NCBI RefSeq assembly: GCF_007713735.2
Contig: NZ_VMNW02000034.1
Coordinates: forward strand, 1-64,000
DNA length: 64,000 nt
Source of the DNA: Amycolatopsis acidicola
Lineage (GTDB): Bacteria; Actinomycetota; Actinomycetes; Mycobacteriales; Pseudonocardiaceae
Direction: 5' to 3'
Positions 8,805 through 18,041 of this stretch are shown here, piece by piece. Both the position numbers and the translations under genes were made by a program. The notes under the pieces are model-generated. The model searched no databases. It was given only the letters and a program-made list of their open reading frames with translations, and was not told the DNA's origin. Every line of letters begins with the position of its first letter. The first letter of the stretch is position 1.

Positions 8805-9788
8805 ATGACCGAGGATGCCGTCGCGCTGGCCGCCGAGCTCGCCGAGGATGTGCTGTACCCGAACGCGATCGACGTGGACACCGGGCGGCGGCCGCTGTCG
8901 GCGAACCTGGACCTGCTGGCGGAGCACGGTTTCTATGGCGGGATGCTGCCGCGCGCGGCGGGCGGGCTCGGGCTTGATTTCGCGGCCGCGAACCTGGCGG
9001 CGGAGATCCTCGCCTCGGGCTGCCTGAGCACTACGCTCACCCTGGGCCAGCATCTGGGGATCACCACCACGCTCGCCCTGCAGGGCAGCCCGGAACAGCA
9101 GGCGCGCTGGCTGCCCGGGCTCGCGGCCGGGAAACTGCGCACCGGCGCGGCGTTCACCGGAGCCATCCCGGGCCCGCCGCGGCTGACGATCCGCGAAACC
9201 CCCGGCGGCCCGCGGATTTCCGGGACCGCGCCGTGGGTGAGCGGGTGGGGGATGATCGACCTGCTCGGCACCGCGGCCCGCGACGAGGACGACAACATCC
9301 GCTGGCTGCTCATCGACGCCGAGGAAGCGCCCACGCTGCGCGTCACGCCGCAGCGGATGCTCGCGGCCAACGCCAGCAACACGGTGGTCGCCGAGTTCAC
9401 CGACCACCCCGTGCCCGCGGACAGGCTGATCACCGTGAACACGCCGGCCGATCACGCGGCGGGGGAGCCGTTCAGCAAGCGGCTCAACGGTTCCCTGGTG
9501 CTCGGCGTCGCACGGCGCGGCGTGGCCCTGCTCGACGATCCGAAGTGGACGGACGAACTCGACGCCGTGCGCGCGGATCTCGACGCGATGGCCGACATCG
9601 ACGCGGCCCGCGCGCGGGCGGGGGAGTTCGCGGTGCGCGTGGCCACGGCTGCCGTGGTGCGCGGCGGTGGCCGCGGGGTGCTCGCCGACGCGCATCCGCA
9701 GCGGCTGTTGCGGGAGGCCGGGCTGATGCTGGTGTTCAGCTCCCGCCCGGCCATCCAGGACGGCATCCTGCGCCGTCTGTCCACTTAG
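8805..9788 (+). CDS. Acyl-CoA dehydrogenase-family flavoprotein (short)
   Basis: A 327-residue acyl-CoA dehydrogenase relative. The N-terminal helical domain (LLAEHGFYGGMLPRAAGGLG, then LTLGQHLGITTTLALQG) and the middle beta domain (GAAFTGAIPGPP, GTAPWVSGWG) are clear. The C-terminal helical domain is short compared with the usual 380-residue enzymes, and a catalytic Glu cannot be placed, so it may oxidise a non-CoA substrate or act as a flavin monooxygenase-type member. The start at 8805 is set by the leaderless -10; the longer frame from 8664 would overlap the divergent DUF1023 gene. It stands alone. Confidence 0.82.
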   Translation: MTEDAVALAAELAEDVLYPNAIDVDTGRRPLSANLDLLAEHGFYGGMLPRAAGGLGLDFAAANLAAEILASGCLSTTLTLGQHLGITTTLALQGSPEQQARWLPGLAAGKLRTGAAFTGAIPGPPRLTIRETPGGPRISGTAPWVSGWGMIDLLGTAARDEDDNIRWLLIDAEEAPTLRVTPQRMLAANASNTVVAEFTDHPVPADRLITVNTPADHAAGEPFSKRLNGSLVLGVARRGVALLDDPKWTDELDAVRADLDAMADIDAARARAGEFAVRVATAAVVRGGGRGVLADAHPQRLLREAGLMLVFSSRPAIQDGILRRLST

Positions 9789-9789
9789 G

Positions 9790-10542
9790 TCAGTTGACGT
9801 ACCGGCCGAGCGCCGACTGGTAGTCGGCGAAGTCCGGGTCGGTGTGGATCCGGTCGCCGTTGTCCGGTACGAGCGCGGAGAAGGGGCAGTCCGGGTTCGT
9901 GCTGCCCGCGATCTCCCCGCTGCCGACCTCCTTGCCGGTTTTGGCTTCGTACACGGTGAAGTCGTACTCGCCCTGGTACAGCTTGAGGCTGTCCCCGTTG
10001 AAGTCGCAGTCCGTCAGGTACTGACCGTCGTCCGGGGCGTCCAGGCAGGCGATGAGCTGGACGTCGTGCGGGTCGAGGTCGTCCCCGCTCCAGTAGTCCG
10101 CGACGCCGGTGTCCGGGTGCATCTGGTTGACGTCGTCGGCCTCGCCGTGGTCGAACATGACGATCGGGTGCGGGCCGCTGCCGGTGTAGCCGGCGGTATC
10201 GGGGAAGTACTTGCGGCCGCCGGATCCGTAGCATCCGGCCTCCAGATCGGAGGCGCGCTCCAGGGCCTGGTCACTGGACTTCGGGGCGGCGAACACCCAG
10301 TACACGCCATAGCCGAGCACGGCGACGAGCCCGACCGCGACCAGCCGCAGCACCAGGGTCCGCTGCTTCCCGGCCGGTTTCCGCGGCTCGTTCCCGCGCG
10401 TCGCGGAGAAGTACGCGAGGTAGAGCAGCGGCGAGAGCGCGAGCAGCGCGAACACCACCCCGACGAAGACGTTGCCGTCCTTGAACCCCATCACCGAGAA
10501 CAGCACGGAAAGGCCGATGAGCACGACGGCCAGCCTGATCAT
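9790..10542 (-). CDS. Hypothetical membrane-anchored protein
   Basis: A 250-residue protein with two N-terminal hydrophobic stretches (residues 3-20 and 26-46), a short basic loop (RGNEPRKPAGKQR), a third membrane segment near 65-85, and an acidic, Cys-containing extracytoplasmic domain of about 160 residues (SDLEAGCYGSGG, LIACLDAPDDG, TDCDFNG, PDCPFSALVPDNGD). The four cysteines could form two disulfides outside the cell. I do not recognise a family. It is convergent with the acyl-CoA dehydrogenase gene, 1 base apart. Confidence 0.7.
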   Translation of the reverse strand: MIRLAVVLIGLSVLFSVMGFKDGNVFVGVVFALLALSPLLYLAYFSATRGNEPRKPAGKQRTLVLRLVAVGLVAVLGYGVYWVFAAPKSSDQALERASDLEAGCYGSGGRKYFPDTAGYTGSGPHPIVMFDHGEADDVNQMHPDTGVADYWSGDDLDPHDVQLIACLDAPDDGQYLTDCDFNGDSLKLYQGEYDFTVYEAKTGKEVGSGEIAGSTNPDCPFSALVPDNGDRIHTDPDFADYQSALGRYVN

Positions 10543-10677
10543 GAAAACACCCTCCGACGAATTCCGACGGGGCGGACGCTAGCGGCGGAGGATGAGTTCC
10601 CGATGACAACCGGATCGGCCGCGCGCGGCTTTTTTCGTTGCGGAAACCGGCATTTTGTGGCTCCCCCGGTGGCCGGT

Positions 10678-10683
10678 TAGCTT
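10678..10683 (+). promoter_or_regulatory. -10 box of a probable leaderless promoter (amidase)
   Basis: TAGCTT (TAnnnT) is followed by exactly 7 bases and the ATG at 10691, the same geometry as at several other genes in this window. No ribosome-binding site lies between. Confidence 0.5.
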
Positions 10684-10690
10684 CGACGCC

Positions 10691-12154
10691 ATGGAGTGGA
10701 ACCTTCGGCCGGCCGGTGAGCTGGCGGCCGCGTTGCGTGCTGGTGAAGTGTCGTCGCTGGAGTTGACGGACGCGGCGATCGCCGCGATCGAGCGGGACGA
10801 CGGGGCGGTCAACGCGATCTGCGTGCCGGACTTCGAGCGCGCGCGGGCGGCGGCGCGGCAGGCCGACCAGGCCCGTGCCCGGGGCGAGGACCGGCCGCTG
10901 CTGGGCATCCCGGTCACGGTCAAGGAGTCCTACAACCTGGCGGGCCTGCCCACGACGTGGGGCATGCCGCAGTTCCGGGACTTCGTGCCGGACGAGGACG
11001 CGGTCCAGGTGTCACGGCTGAAGGCGGCGGGCGCGGTGGTGCTCGGCAAGACCAACGTGCCCTTCGGGTTGCAGGACCTGCAGAGTTTCAACGAGATCTA
11101 CGGCACCACGAACAACCCGTGGGATCACGCCCGCACCTCGGGCGGCTCCTCCGGCGGATCGGCGGCGGCGCTGGCCTCCGGCTTCGGTGCCCTCTCCATC
11201 GGCTCCGACCTCGCCGGTTCACTGCGCACCCCCGCGCATTTCTGTGGCGTCTACGCGCACAAGCCGACGCTCGGGCTCGCGGCGACGCGCGGGATGACCC
11301 CGCCGCCCGCTCGGGCATTGCCGACCGAAGCCGACCTTGCCGTCGTCGGCCCGATGGCGCGCACCGCCGGTGACCTGAGTCTTCTGCTCGACGTGATGGC
11401 CGGACCGGACCCGTTGACGTTCGGCTTGGCACACCAGGTGACGCTGCCGCCCGCGCGCCACGAAAGACTCGCCGAGTTCCGCGTCCTTATATTCGACGAG
11501 CATCCGTTCATCGGGACCGGGGCCGCGGTCCGGGCTGGCGTGGACCGCGTGGCCGACGCGCTTGTCGACGGCGGCGCCCGCGTCGAACGGCACAGTCCGC
11601 TGCTGCCCGATCCGGCCGAAGCCGCGCGGGTGTACACGCAGTTGCTGTTTTCCGGCTCCACGGCACGATTTCCGGTCGACGCGTACGAGCAACTGCGGAC
11701 GCGCGCGGCCGGCCTGAGCCCGGACGACCAAAGCCTCGACGCGGCCCGGCTGCGGGGAATGGTGTTGAGCCACCGCGATTGGCTCGAACTGACCGACCGT
11801 CGTGAACTCCACCGCGACGGTTGGCGGCGGCTGTTCGGCGAGTTCGACGCCGTCGTGTGCCCGATCACGCCGACTCCGGCGTTCCCGCACGACCACAACC
11901 CGGATCTGCTGGCGCGCAGGCTCGACGTCGACGGTGTCGAATACCCGTTTTTCGACCAGCTCGTCTGGGCCGGTCTGGCCACCATGCCTGGCCTTCCCGC
12001 GACGGCCGTACCCACGGGCCGGTCCGCGGAAGGCCTGCCGGTCGGAGTGCAGCTCATCGGCCCGATGTTCGGGGACCGCACCACCCTGCGGCTCGCCGAA
12101 CTGCTCGAACAGCGAATCGGCGGTTTCCAGCCCCCGAAGCAGAGCAGTCTCTAA
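10691..12154 (+). CDS. Amidase signature-family hydrolase
   Basis: A 487-residue amidase signature enzyme hydrolysing a C-N amide bond. The Ser-cisSer-Lys triad is intact: Lys78 in GIPVTVKESYNLAG, cis-Ser153 in TSGGSSGGSAAA, and nucleophile Ser177 in GSDLAGSLRTPAHFCG. The C-terminal region (LPATAVPTGRSAEGLPVGVQ) is typical. The length fits free-standing amidases rather than GatA, and no gatC/gatB neighbour exists. It converges on the molybdopterin oxidoreductase gene; the two stop codons share bases (CTAA at 12151-12154). Substrate unknown. Confidence 0.93.
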   Translation: MEWNLRPAGELAAALRAGEVSSLELTDAAIAAIERDDGAVNAICVPDFERARAAARQADQARARGEDRPLLGIPVTVKESYNLAGLPTTWGMPQFRDFVPDEDAVQVSRLKAAGAVVLGKTNVPFGLQDLQSFNEIYGTTNNPWDHARTSGGSSGGSAAALASGFGALSIGSDLAGSLRTPAHFCGVYAHKPTLGLAATRGMTPPPARALPTEADLAVVGPMARTAGDLSLLLDVMAGPDPLTFGLAHQVTLPPARHERLAEFRVLIFDEHPFIGTGAAVRAGVDRVADALVDGGARVERHSPLLPDPAEAARVYTQLLFSGSTARFPVDAYEQLRTRAAGLSPDDQSLDAARLRGMVLSHRDWLELTDRRELHRDGWRRLFGEFDAVVCPITPTPAFPHDHNPDLLARRLDVDGVEYPFFDQLVWAGLATMPGLPATAVPTGRSAEGLPVGVQLIGPMFGDRTTLRLAELLEQRIGGFQPPKQSSL

Positions 12155-14454
12155 GCGCGGTGCTCCAGCCGGATGACCACTGCCTTCGACACGGGCGTGT
12201 TGGACTTCTTCGCCGTGGAATCCAGTGGCACCAAGGCGTTCGCCTCCGGGAAGTACGCCGCCGCGCAGCCGGGCGCCGTCGAGTAAGCCACGATCCGGAA
12301 CTTCTCGGCGCGGCGCTCGGCGTCCTCCCACTCCGACACGAGGTCGACGATCTCGCCGTCCGCGAAGCCCAGCTCGGCCAGGTCCTTCGCGTTCACCAGC
12401 ACGACTCGCCGCGCGTCCTCGATCCCGCGGTAGCGGTCGGAGAGCCCGTAGATCGTGGTGTTGTACTGGTCGTGGCTGCGCAGCGTCTGCAGCAGCAGCC
12501 TGCCTTCGGGCACCTGCGGGAATTCCAGCTCGCTGCTGGTGAAGTTCGCCTTCCCGGTGCCGGTGCGGAACTCCCGCGAGTCCCGCGGCGGGTGGGGAAG
12601 CACGAACCCGTCCGGCCGCCGCACCTTCGCGTTGTAGTCGTCGCATCCCGGGACCACGCGGGCGATCCGGTCGCGGATCCGGTCGTAGTCCTGTTCGAAC
12701 TCCCGCCACGGCACGACGTGATCTTCGCCGAGCACCGTGCGCGCGAGCCGGCACACGATGGCCACTTCGGACAGCAGGTGTTCGCTGGCGGGCTGGAGTC
12801 TGCCGCGCGAGGGGTGCACGCAGGACATCGAGTCCTCGACCGTCACGAACTGCCGCCCGGACGACTGCGCGTCCAGCTCGGTGCGCCCGAGCGTGGGCAG
12901 GATCAGCGCCTGTTTCCCGTGCACCACATGGGATCGGTTGAGTTTCGTGGACACCTGCACGGTCAGCTCGCAGGATTCCAGCGCCCGCTCGGTCAGCTCC
13001 GAATCCGGGGTGGCCGCGGCGAAGTTGCCGCCCATCCCGAAGAACACCTTGCCCCGGCCGTCCCGCATCGCGCGGATCGCGTCCACCGTGTCGAACCCGT
13101 GCTTGCGTGGCACGGGAATCCCGAACTCCCGCTCCAGCGCCGCCATGAACGGCTCGGGCATCTTCTCCCAGACGCCCATCGTGCGGTCGCCCTGCACGTT
13201 GGAATGCCCGCGCACCGGGCACAGTCCCGCGCCCGGCTTGCCGATCATGCCGCGGGCGAGCGCCAGGTTCGTGATCTCCTGGATGGTCGCCACCGCGTGC
13301 TTGTGCTGCGTGACGCCCATCGCCCAGCAGTACACGGTGCGCTCGGACTCGGCGATCATGCGCGCGATGCGGACGATCTGCTCGCGCGAAAGGCCGGTGG
13401 CGCTGTCGATCGCGGCCCAGTCGATCTCGCGCAGGTGCTTCGCGTAGTCCTCGAAACCGTGCGTGGCCGAGTCGATGAACTCGTGGTCGAGCACCGTGCC
13501 CGGCGCGGCTTCCTCCCACGACAGCAGGAGATGCCCGATCGCCTGGAACAGCGCCAGGTCCCCGCCGAGGCGGATCTGCGCGAACTCGTCGGCCAGCGGC
13601 GTGCCCTTGCCGATCACCCCGCGCGGGTTCTGCGGGTTCTTGAACCGCATGAGGCCGGCCTCGGGCAACGGGTTCACCGCGATGACGCGCGCGCCGTTGC
13701 CCTTCGCCTCCTCCAGCGCGGACAGCATCCGCGGGTGGTTGGTGCCCGGGTTCTGCCCGACGACGACGATCAGGTCGGCGTGGTGCACGTCGGCCAGGCT
13801 CACCGAGCCCTTGCCGATCCCGGTGGACTCCGTCAGCGCCGCGCCGGAGGACTCGTGGCACATGTTGCTGCAGTCCGGCAGGTTGTTGGTGCCGAAGGAC
13901 CGCACGAGCAGCTGGTAGGTGAACGCGGCCTCGTTGCTGGTGCGGCCGGAGGTGTAGAAGATCGCCTCGTCCGGGCTCGCGAGGCCTTTCAGTTTCTCGG
14001 CGATGAGGCCGAAAGCGTCCTCCCACGAGATCGGTTCGTAGTGCGTGCCGTCCTCGCGCAGCACCATCGGATGCGTCAGCCTGCCCTGCTGGCCGAGCCA
14101 GTAGTCCGTCTTACCGGCGAGCTCGGCCACCGGGTGCGCGGCGAAGAACTCCGGCGTGACCCGGCGCTTCGTGGCCTCCTCGGCCACGGCCTTCGCGCCG
14201 TTCTCGCAGAACTCCGCCAGCTTGCGGTGCTCACCGTCGGCGGCCTGCGGCTCCGGCCACGCGCAGCCCGGGCAGTCGAACCCCTCGCGCTGGTTCAGCA
14301 GGCGCAGGGTGCGGACCGTCCGGCCGGTGCCCATCTGCTCGACGCTGCGCAGCAGCGACACCGCGACGCCGGGAACCCCCGCCGCCCAGTGCTTCGGCTT
14401 GTGGACTTCGAGTGCGGCCTCGTCGATGTCGTCGGTGGGTGCGTTGCGAGTCAC
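12151..14454 (-). CDS. FdhF/YdeP-family molybdopterin oxidoreductase
   Basis: A 767-residue relative of formate dehydrogenase alpha subunits of the FdhF/YdeP group. It opens with the group's GFDCPGCAWPEP motif (Cys61, Cys64) and carries SNMCHESSG, where Cys199-His200 occupy the place of the selenocysteine/Cys-His active pair of formate dehydrogenases. Molybdopterin-binding strands (LIVVVGQNPGTNHPRML, ARVIAVNPLPEAGL) and a C-terminal MGD-binding domain (FTSSELEFPQVPEG, VVLVNAKDLAELGF) follow. No electron-transfer subunit is nearby. It is the last gene of marR-MFS-fdhF, 4 bases after the MFS gene. The true substrate is uncertain; formate is only one option. Confidence 0.88.
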   Translation of the reverse strand: MTRNAPTDDIDEAALEVHKPKHWAAGVPGVAVSLLRSVEQMGTGRTVRTLRLLNQREGFDCPGCAWPEPQAADGEHRKLAEFCENGAKAVAEEATKRRVTPEFFAAHPVAELAGKTDYWLGQQGRLTHPMVLREDGTHYEPISWEDAFGLIAEKLKGLASPDEAIFYTSGRTSNEAAFTYQLLVRSFGTNNLPDCSNMCHESSGAALTESTGIGKGSVSLADVHHADLIVVVGQNPGTNHPRMLSALEEAKGNGARVIAVNPLPEAGLMRFKNPQNPRGVIGKGTPLADEFAQIRLGGDLALFQAIGHLLLSWEEAAPGTVLDHEFIDSATHGFEDYAKHLREIDWAAIDSATGLSREQIVRIARMIAESERTVYCWAMGVTQHKHAVATIQEITNLALARGMIGKPGAGLCPVRGHSNVQGDRTMGVWEKMPEPFMAALEREFGIPVPRKHGFDTVDAIRAMRDGRGKVFFGMGGNFAAATPDSELTERALESCELTVQVSTKLNRSHVVHGKQALILPTLGRTELDAQSSGRQFVTVEDSMSCVHPSRGRLQPASEHLLSEVAIVCRLARTVLGEDHVVPWREFEQDYDRIRDRIARVVPGCDDYNAKVRRPDGFVLPHPPRDSREFRTGTGKANFTSSELEFPQVPEGRLLLQTLRSHDQYNTTIYGLSDRYRGIEDARRVVLVNAKDLAELGFADGEIVDLVSEWEDAERRAEKFRIVAYSTAPGCAAAYFPEANALVPLDSTAKKSNTPVSKAVVIRLEHRA

Positions 14455-14458
14455 CCCT

Positions 14459-15862
14459 TCATCCTGCGTCCTCGGCAGCTTCGACGCTATCCCGGGTGCG
14501 CCGCAAATTTCGGTCGAACACCGTCACCGCCAGCAGCAGCACCCCGATCCCGGCCAGCGCGAATGCCAGGTGGTGCAGGCCGGTGGACGTGGCCTGGTTG
14601 CCGAAGCACAGCGCGATCAGCGTGGACGCGCCGATCGCGCCCAGGTACTGCGCGGTGCGGAAGAGACCCGAGGCGGTGCCCATCTGCTCGGCGGGCGCCT
14701 GCCCGTACAACGCTGTCTGATTGGTCACGCTCGTGAGGCCCTGGCCGAGACCGAACACCGCGGCGACACCGATGAGCGCCAGGAACCACGTGCCGTCGCC
14801 GACGAACAGCAGCAGCGCGGAACCGGCGAGCAGGGCCAGCGAGTTGATCACCAGCCGGGGGAAGATCCCGCCCGGTTTGCCGCACGCGGCGGCCGCGAGC
14901 ACCGCCACCGCCGACATCGGCAGCAGCAGCGCGCCCGCGCCGGACTCGCTCATCCCGCGCGCCGCTTCCAGCCACTGCACGTAGCCGAACATGATCGAGT
15001 AGACGATGAGGAAAGCCAGTGCCTGCCGGAGATAAGTGCGCAGCAGCGGGCGGTTGCCGCCCAGCATCTTCAGGTCGATGAACGGCTTGCCGGCACGCAG
15101 TTCGGTGGCGGTGAACACGGCGGCCAGCACGACGGCCACCCCCAGCAGGTACAGGTCGCTCAGCCGCGGCTCCATCACGAACAGCAGCACGACCAGCAGC
15201 GTCGCCGAGAACAGCACGATGCCGGGCACGTCGATGCGCGCCTTGGTCAGCGTTCGCGGGTCGTCCTTCGGGACCCAGAAAATCGCCAGCAGCAGGGCCG
15301 CGGCGGCGAGCGGGATGTTCACGGCGAAGATCGACTGCCAGCCGAACAACGCGATCAGCGCGCCACCCAGCGTCGGGCCGATCACCATGACCGTCTGCGA
15401 GGCCATCGCCAGTACGGAAAGGACGTGGCTCGGCACGCCCTGCCCGGCCGCGTCGGCGCGTTTGCGCAGCACCGCCATCGCGGCCGGGAACCCGGCACAC
15501 GTGCCGATGCCCAGCACCACGCGGACGCCGATGAGCCAGGACAGCGAGAACGACAGCAGGCCGCCGATCCCGGCGAGCATCACGATGACCGCGCCGGTCA
15601 GCAGCACCTTGCGCGCGCCGAAGCGGTCCACGAACAGGCCGACCACGGGCTGGCCGACCGCGGTGGCCAGGTACAGCGACGTGATCAGCCAGGCGGTTTG
15701 TTCCGCCCCCGCGCCGAAGGCATGTCCGATCGGGACGAGCGCGACGGCGATGAGGGTCGAGTTGATGGGGTTGAGCACCGCGCTGGCGACCAGTGGGGTC
15801 ACCAGGCGGGGGGTGAATCGGACAGAGGCTCGGGTCGCGAGCTGCTGCGACGTCGTACTCAC
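14459..15862 (-). CDS. MFS transporter, drug:proton antiporter type
   Basis: A 467-residue major facilitator with about 14 membrane segments, as in the DHA2 drug efflux group. Motif A is LFVDRFGARKVLL, and motif C-like glycine/proline sequence appears in MVIGPTLGGALIALFGWQSI. It is preceded 9 bases upstream by a MarR regulator and followed 4 bases downstream by the molybdopterin oxidoreductase, so the three form one operon. A role in exporting the compound sensed by MarR is likely by analogy; the compound is unknown. Confidence 0.9.
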   Translation of the reverse strand: MSTTSQQLATRASVRFTPRLVTPLVASAVLNPINSTLIAVALVPIGHAFGAGAEQTAWLITSLYLATAVGQPVVGLFVDRFGARKVLLTGAVIVMLAGIGGLLSFSLSWLIGVRVVLGIGTCAGFPAAMAVLRKRADAAGQGVPSHVLSVLAMASQTVMVIGPTLGGALIALFGWQSIFAVNIPLAAAALLLAIFWVPKDDPRTLTKARIDVPGIVLFSATLLVVLLFVMEPRLSDLYLLGVAVVLAAVFTATELRAGKPFIDLKMLGGNRPLLRTYLRQALAFLIVYSIMFGYVQWLEAARGMSESGAGALLLPMSAVAVLAAAACGKPGGIFPRLVINSLALLAGSALLLFVGDGTWFLALIGVAAVFGLGQGLTSVTNQTALYGQAPAEQMGTASGLFRTAQYLGAIGASTLIALCFGNQATSTGLHHLAFALAGIGVLLLAVTVFDRNLRRTRDSVEAAEDAG

Positions 15863-15871
15863 CGCTCCCTT

Positions 15872-16306
15872 TCAGTGTTCGGCGAGCCGCTGCAGGAGCG
15901 GGATCGCCTCGGCCAGTTTCGCCCGCTCGGCAGGATCGAGCCCGGTCAGCGCGCCGGCCAGCCATTCCTCCCGGTGCTGGGCAACCCCGCGCACCGTCTT
16001 GGAACCGAGGTCGGACAAGGCGACGACCACGCGCCGCCCGTCCTTCGGGTCGCGCGTGCGTTCCAGATAGCCCAGCTCGTCGAGCGCGCCGAGCGTCGCC
16101 GCCATCGACTGCTGGCGGACGTGCTCCGCGGCGGCGAGCTGTGTCTGGGTGGCCGGGCCTTCCCGGTGCAGCCGCGCCAGCACGGCGGACTGCGAAGGCG
16201 TGAGGACCTCGGCGTTGTCCACCTGGCGGAGGCGCCGGTGCAACTGGCCGACCACGCCGCGCAGCCCACCGGCGAGCCGGGCCACTTCCTGCGTTGTGCG
16301 GGTCAT
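15872..16306 (-). CDS. MarR-family transcriptional regulator
   Basis: A 144-residue winged-helix MarR protein: DNA-recognition region TQTQLAAAEHVRQQSMAATLGALDE, wing RTRDPKDGRRVVVALSD, and dimerisation helices at both ends. It heads the marR-MFS-oxidoreductase operon. The ATG at 16306 is preferred because TAGACT lies 7 bases upstream; a GTG at 16312 is the alternative. The operator-like repeats at 16309-16337 overlap this promoter, so autorepression relieved by a small molecule is the likely control. Confidence 0.9.
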   Translation of the reverse strand: MTRTTQEVARLAGGLRGVVGQLHRRLRQVDNAEVLTPSQSAVLARLHREGPATQTQLAAAEHVRQQSMAATLGALDELGYLERTRDPKDGRRVVVALSDLGSKTVRGVAQHREEWLAGALTGLDPAERAKLAEAIPLLQRLAEH

Positions 16307-16308
16307 AT

Positions 16309-16337
16309 GCACAGTCTAGCCTGTGCAGTCTGGCCTG
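16309..16337. promoter_or_regulatory. marR promoter with inverted and direct repeats
   Basis: GCACAG-TCTAGC-CTGTGC (16309-16326) is a perfect inverted repeat. A 12-base direct repeat, CAGTCTAGCCTG then CAGTCTGGCCTG, starts at 16312 and 16326. On the minus strand TAGACT (16314-16319) is the -10, 7 bases before the marR ATG, so the site covers the promoter of the marR-MFS-oxidoreductase operon. Binding by MarR is inferred. Confidence 0.55.
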
Positions 16338-16344
16338 GGCGGGC

Positions 16345-17283
16345 TCAGGGACAATTCTCACCCGTCGGCATGGGTTGCGCGGGGTCGAACTGGCCGGGTT
16401 CGCCCGGCAGGCTCGAAACGACGAGCTGCTCGCTGAAGGCCGGGGCCACCTTGTCCTCGGCGCCGGCGCCGCACGCCACGTCCAGGAAATAGCGGTGGCT
16501 GCCGTCGAGCCAGAGCGCGCCGGAGTCGAGCGCGTAATCCTGCTGGTAGCGAAGGAAAGGCTCGATGTCGCCAGGGCCCTGGACCCGCTCGCTGCCGGGG
16601 TCGAAGGCGTAGGCGACCAAGTAGTCGGCGTGCACCAGGAGCTCACCCGCGCGGCCCGCGCTCACGGTCAGGGTGCCGTTGACACGCGGCGAAACGGGCA
16701 GCAGGCGGAAGCCGTCCGCGATCTGGACGGTGTACGACCCGGGTTTCGCGCGGACGTCCGCTCGCGCGCCGGGCGCGAGCAGTTTGGCGTACTTCTCGAT
16801 GTTGTGCTGCTGGGTGACCTCGGGGTCGAGGGTGGCGGTTTCGATGGCGTGCCGCACCTTGTCCAGCGCGGAACCGACCTGCTGCGCGGAGAAGGAGCCG
16901 GTCTTGGCGGCGGGCGGGATGGTCAGCCCGGCGATGCCCTCCTTCCAGGCCTGCGCGGGCGTGTTGTCGAACGGATGGGAAAGATCGACGCGTGCATAGT
17001 CCGGCAACGTGGTCGGCGCGGGCGGCGTGGTGGTCACCCCGGCACCGCCGTCGCCGCCGGAGGACGCGGGGTCGTAGTGCTCGGAGGTCGACCTGCCCCA
17101 TTGGACGAACGCGTAGCCGCCGCCGGCGAGGACGACGAGCACCGCGGCGATGATCGTCAGGCGTCTGCCGCGTCTGGCCTTGGCACGGTTCTTCCGGTAG
17201 TCGACCCAAGCCTCTTTCTCGGCGTGGCGCTGCCAGTCGGGGTCGAGCAGTTCGGGGTGGGGGTCGGGGAGGTCGTCGGTCAC
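16345..17283 (-). CDS. Hypothetical single-pass membrane protein
   Basis: A 312-residue protein: an acidic cytosolic N-terminus with WQRHAEKEAWVDYRKNRAKA, one membrane helix (about residues 43-61, IIAAVLVVLAGGGYAFVQW), a Gly/Thr/Pro-rich linker, then an extracytoplasmic domain of about 210 residues containing PAQAWKEGIAGLTIPPA and a late YFLDVACGAGAEDK. No family is recognised; the form fits a secreted-domain actinobacterial hypothetical protein. Start GTG at 17283. It lies 22 bases past the marR promoter on the same strand, with its own upstream region shared with the alpha/beta hydrolase gene. Confidence 0.7.
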   Translation of the reverse strand: MTDDLPDPHPELLDPDWQRHAEKEAWVDYRKNRAKARRGRRLTIIAAVLVVLAGGGYAFVQWGRSTSEHYDPASSGGDGGAGVTTTPPAPTTLPDYARVDLSHPFDNTPAQAWKEGIAGLTIPPAAKTGSFSAQQVGSALDKVRHAIETATLDPEVTQQHNIEKYAKLLAPGARADVRAKPGSYTVQIADGFRLLPVSPRVNGTLTVSAGRAGELLVHADYLVAYAFDPGSERVQGPGDIEPFLRYQQDYALDSGALWLDGSHRYFLDVACGAGAEDKVAPAFSEQLVVSSLPGEPGQFDPAQPMPTGENCP

Positions 17284-17327
17284 GCGGATAGATCGGCGGC
17301 CCCGTCCGTCCGTTACGGAATTTCAGG

Positions 17328-17981
17328 TCACGAAACGATGTCCGCCACCAGCTCCGGCCGCGAGACGTGCGGGCAGTGCCCGCCGGGCACCTCGACCGGC
17401 TCCACGCCGAGCCGCTCCCGCGCGACCCGGCGCATCCACTCCGGGCGCAGGGTCCGGTCCCCGGTCGGCAGCACGTACGTCGACGGCAGCGGCTCCCCGG
17501 TCACGGTCTCCCCGTACACCCCGCGCGGGTACCACGTCCGCACGGTCGGCAGCGCCCACCGCAGCGTCGCCAGATCGCAGTCGTGGAACAGGAAGTACGC
17601 CGCCACAACGGGATCCGACGCCGGCGGCTTCTCAAGACCCCGCCACTCCGGCGTGACCACCTCCGCGGCGGCCGCGCGCATCTCGGACAGGAACGGCAGC
17701 TCGCTCGGCACCGCCGCGGCCAGCCACACCAGCCGGCGGGCCTTCAGCGCCGCGCCGACCGCGGGCAGCACGAGCCCGGCGCCCGAGTGCCCGATCACGA
17801 CGGGACTGTCCACATCCGTCTGTTCCACCGCGCAGCGGGCGTAGTCCTCGGAGAGCAGTTCGGGCCGGTTGGTCGGGAGATCGACCGTGACGGCCCGGTG
17901 TCCCCGCTTCTCCAGCACGCGCACCAGCCGCCCCCAGCCCGCCGGGGACTGGGTGGTGCCGTGGATCAGCACGAAGTCCAT
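17328..17981 (-). CDS. Alpha/beta hydrolase
   Basis: A 217-residue alpha/beta-hydrolase of the small esterase/EstC-like type. The oxyanion region is FVLIHGTTQSPAGWG, the nucleophile elbow is VIGHSGAGLVLP, and the late catalytic His is likely in VPGGHCPHVSRP. A catalytic acid is probably in PTGDRTLRPEWM. No signal peptide, so cytosolic. Single gene between a membrane protein and a secreted lipase on the same strand. Substrate unknown. Confidence 0.87.
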   Translation of the reverse strand: MDFVLIHGTTQSPAGWGRLVRVLEKRGHRAVTVDLPTNRPELLSEDYARCAVEQTDVDSPVVIGHSGAGLVLPAVGAALKARRLVWLAAAVPSELPFLSEMRAAAAEVVTPEWRGLEKPPASDPVVAAYFLFHDCDLATLRWALPTVRTWYPRGVYGETVTGEPLPSTYVLPTGDRTLRPEWMRRVARERLGVEPVEVPGGHCPHVSRPELVADIVS

Positions 17982-18041
17982 GCGGGGATCCTGCCCCGGC
18001 GAGGCCGTTCGCGCACCTGTTTCGCGGCACCGCCACCCCGG

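Noticed and set aside
11219..14026. 935-codon minus frame and 971-codon plus frame overlapping the amidase and oxidoreductase
   Set aside because: Shadow frames of 10691-12154 and 12151-14454, whose own frames carry full family motifs.
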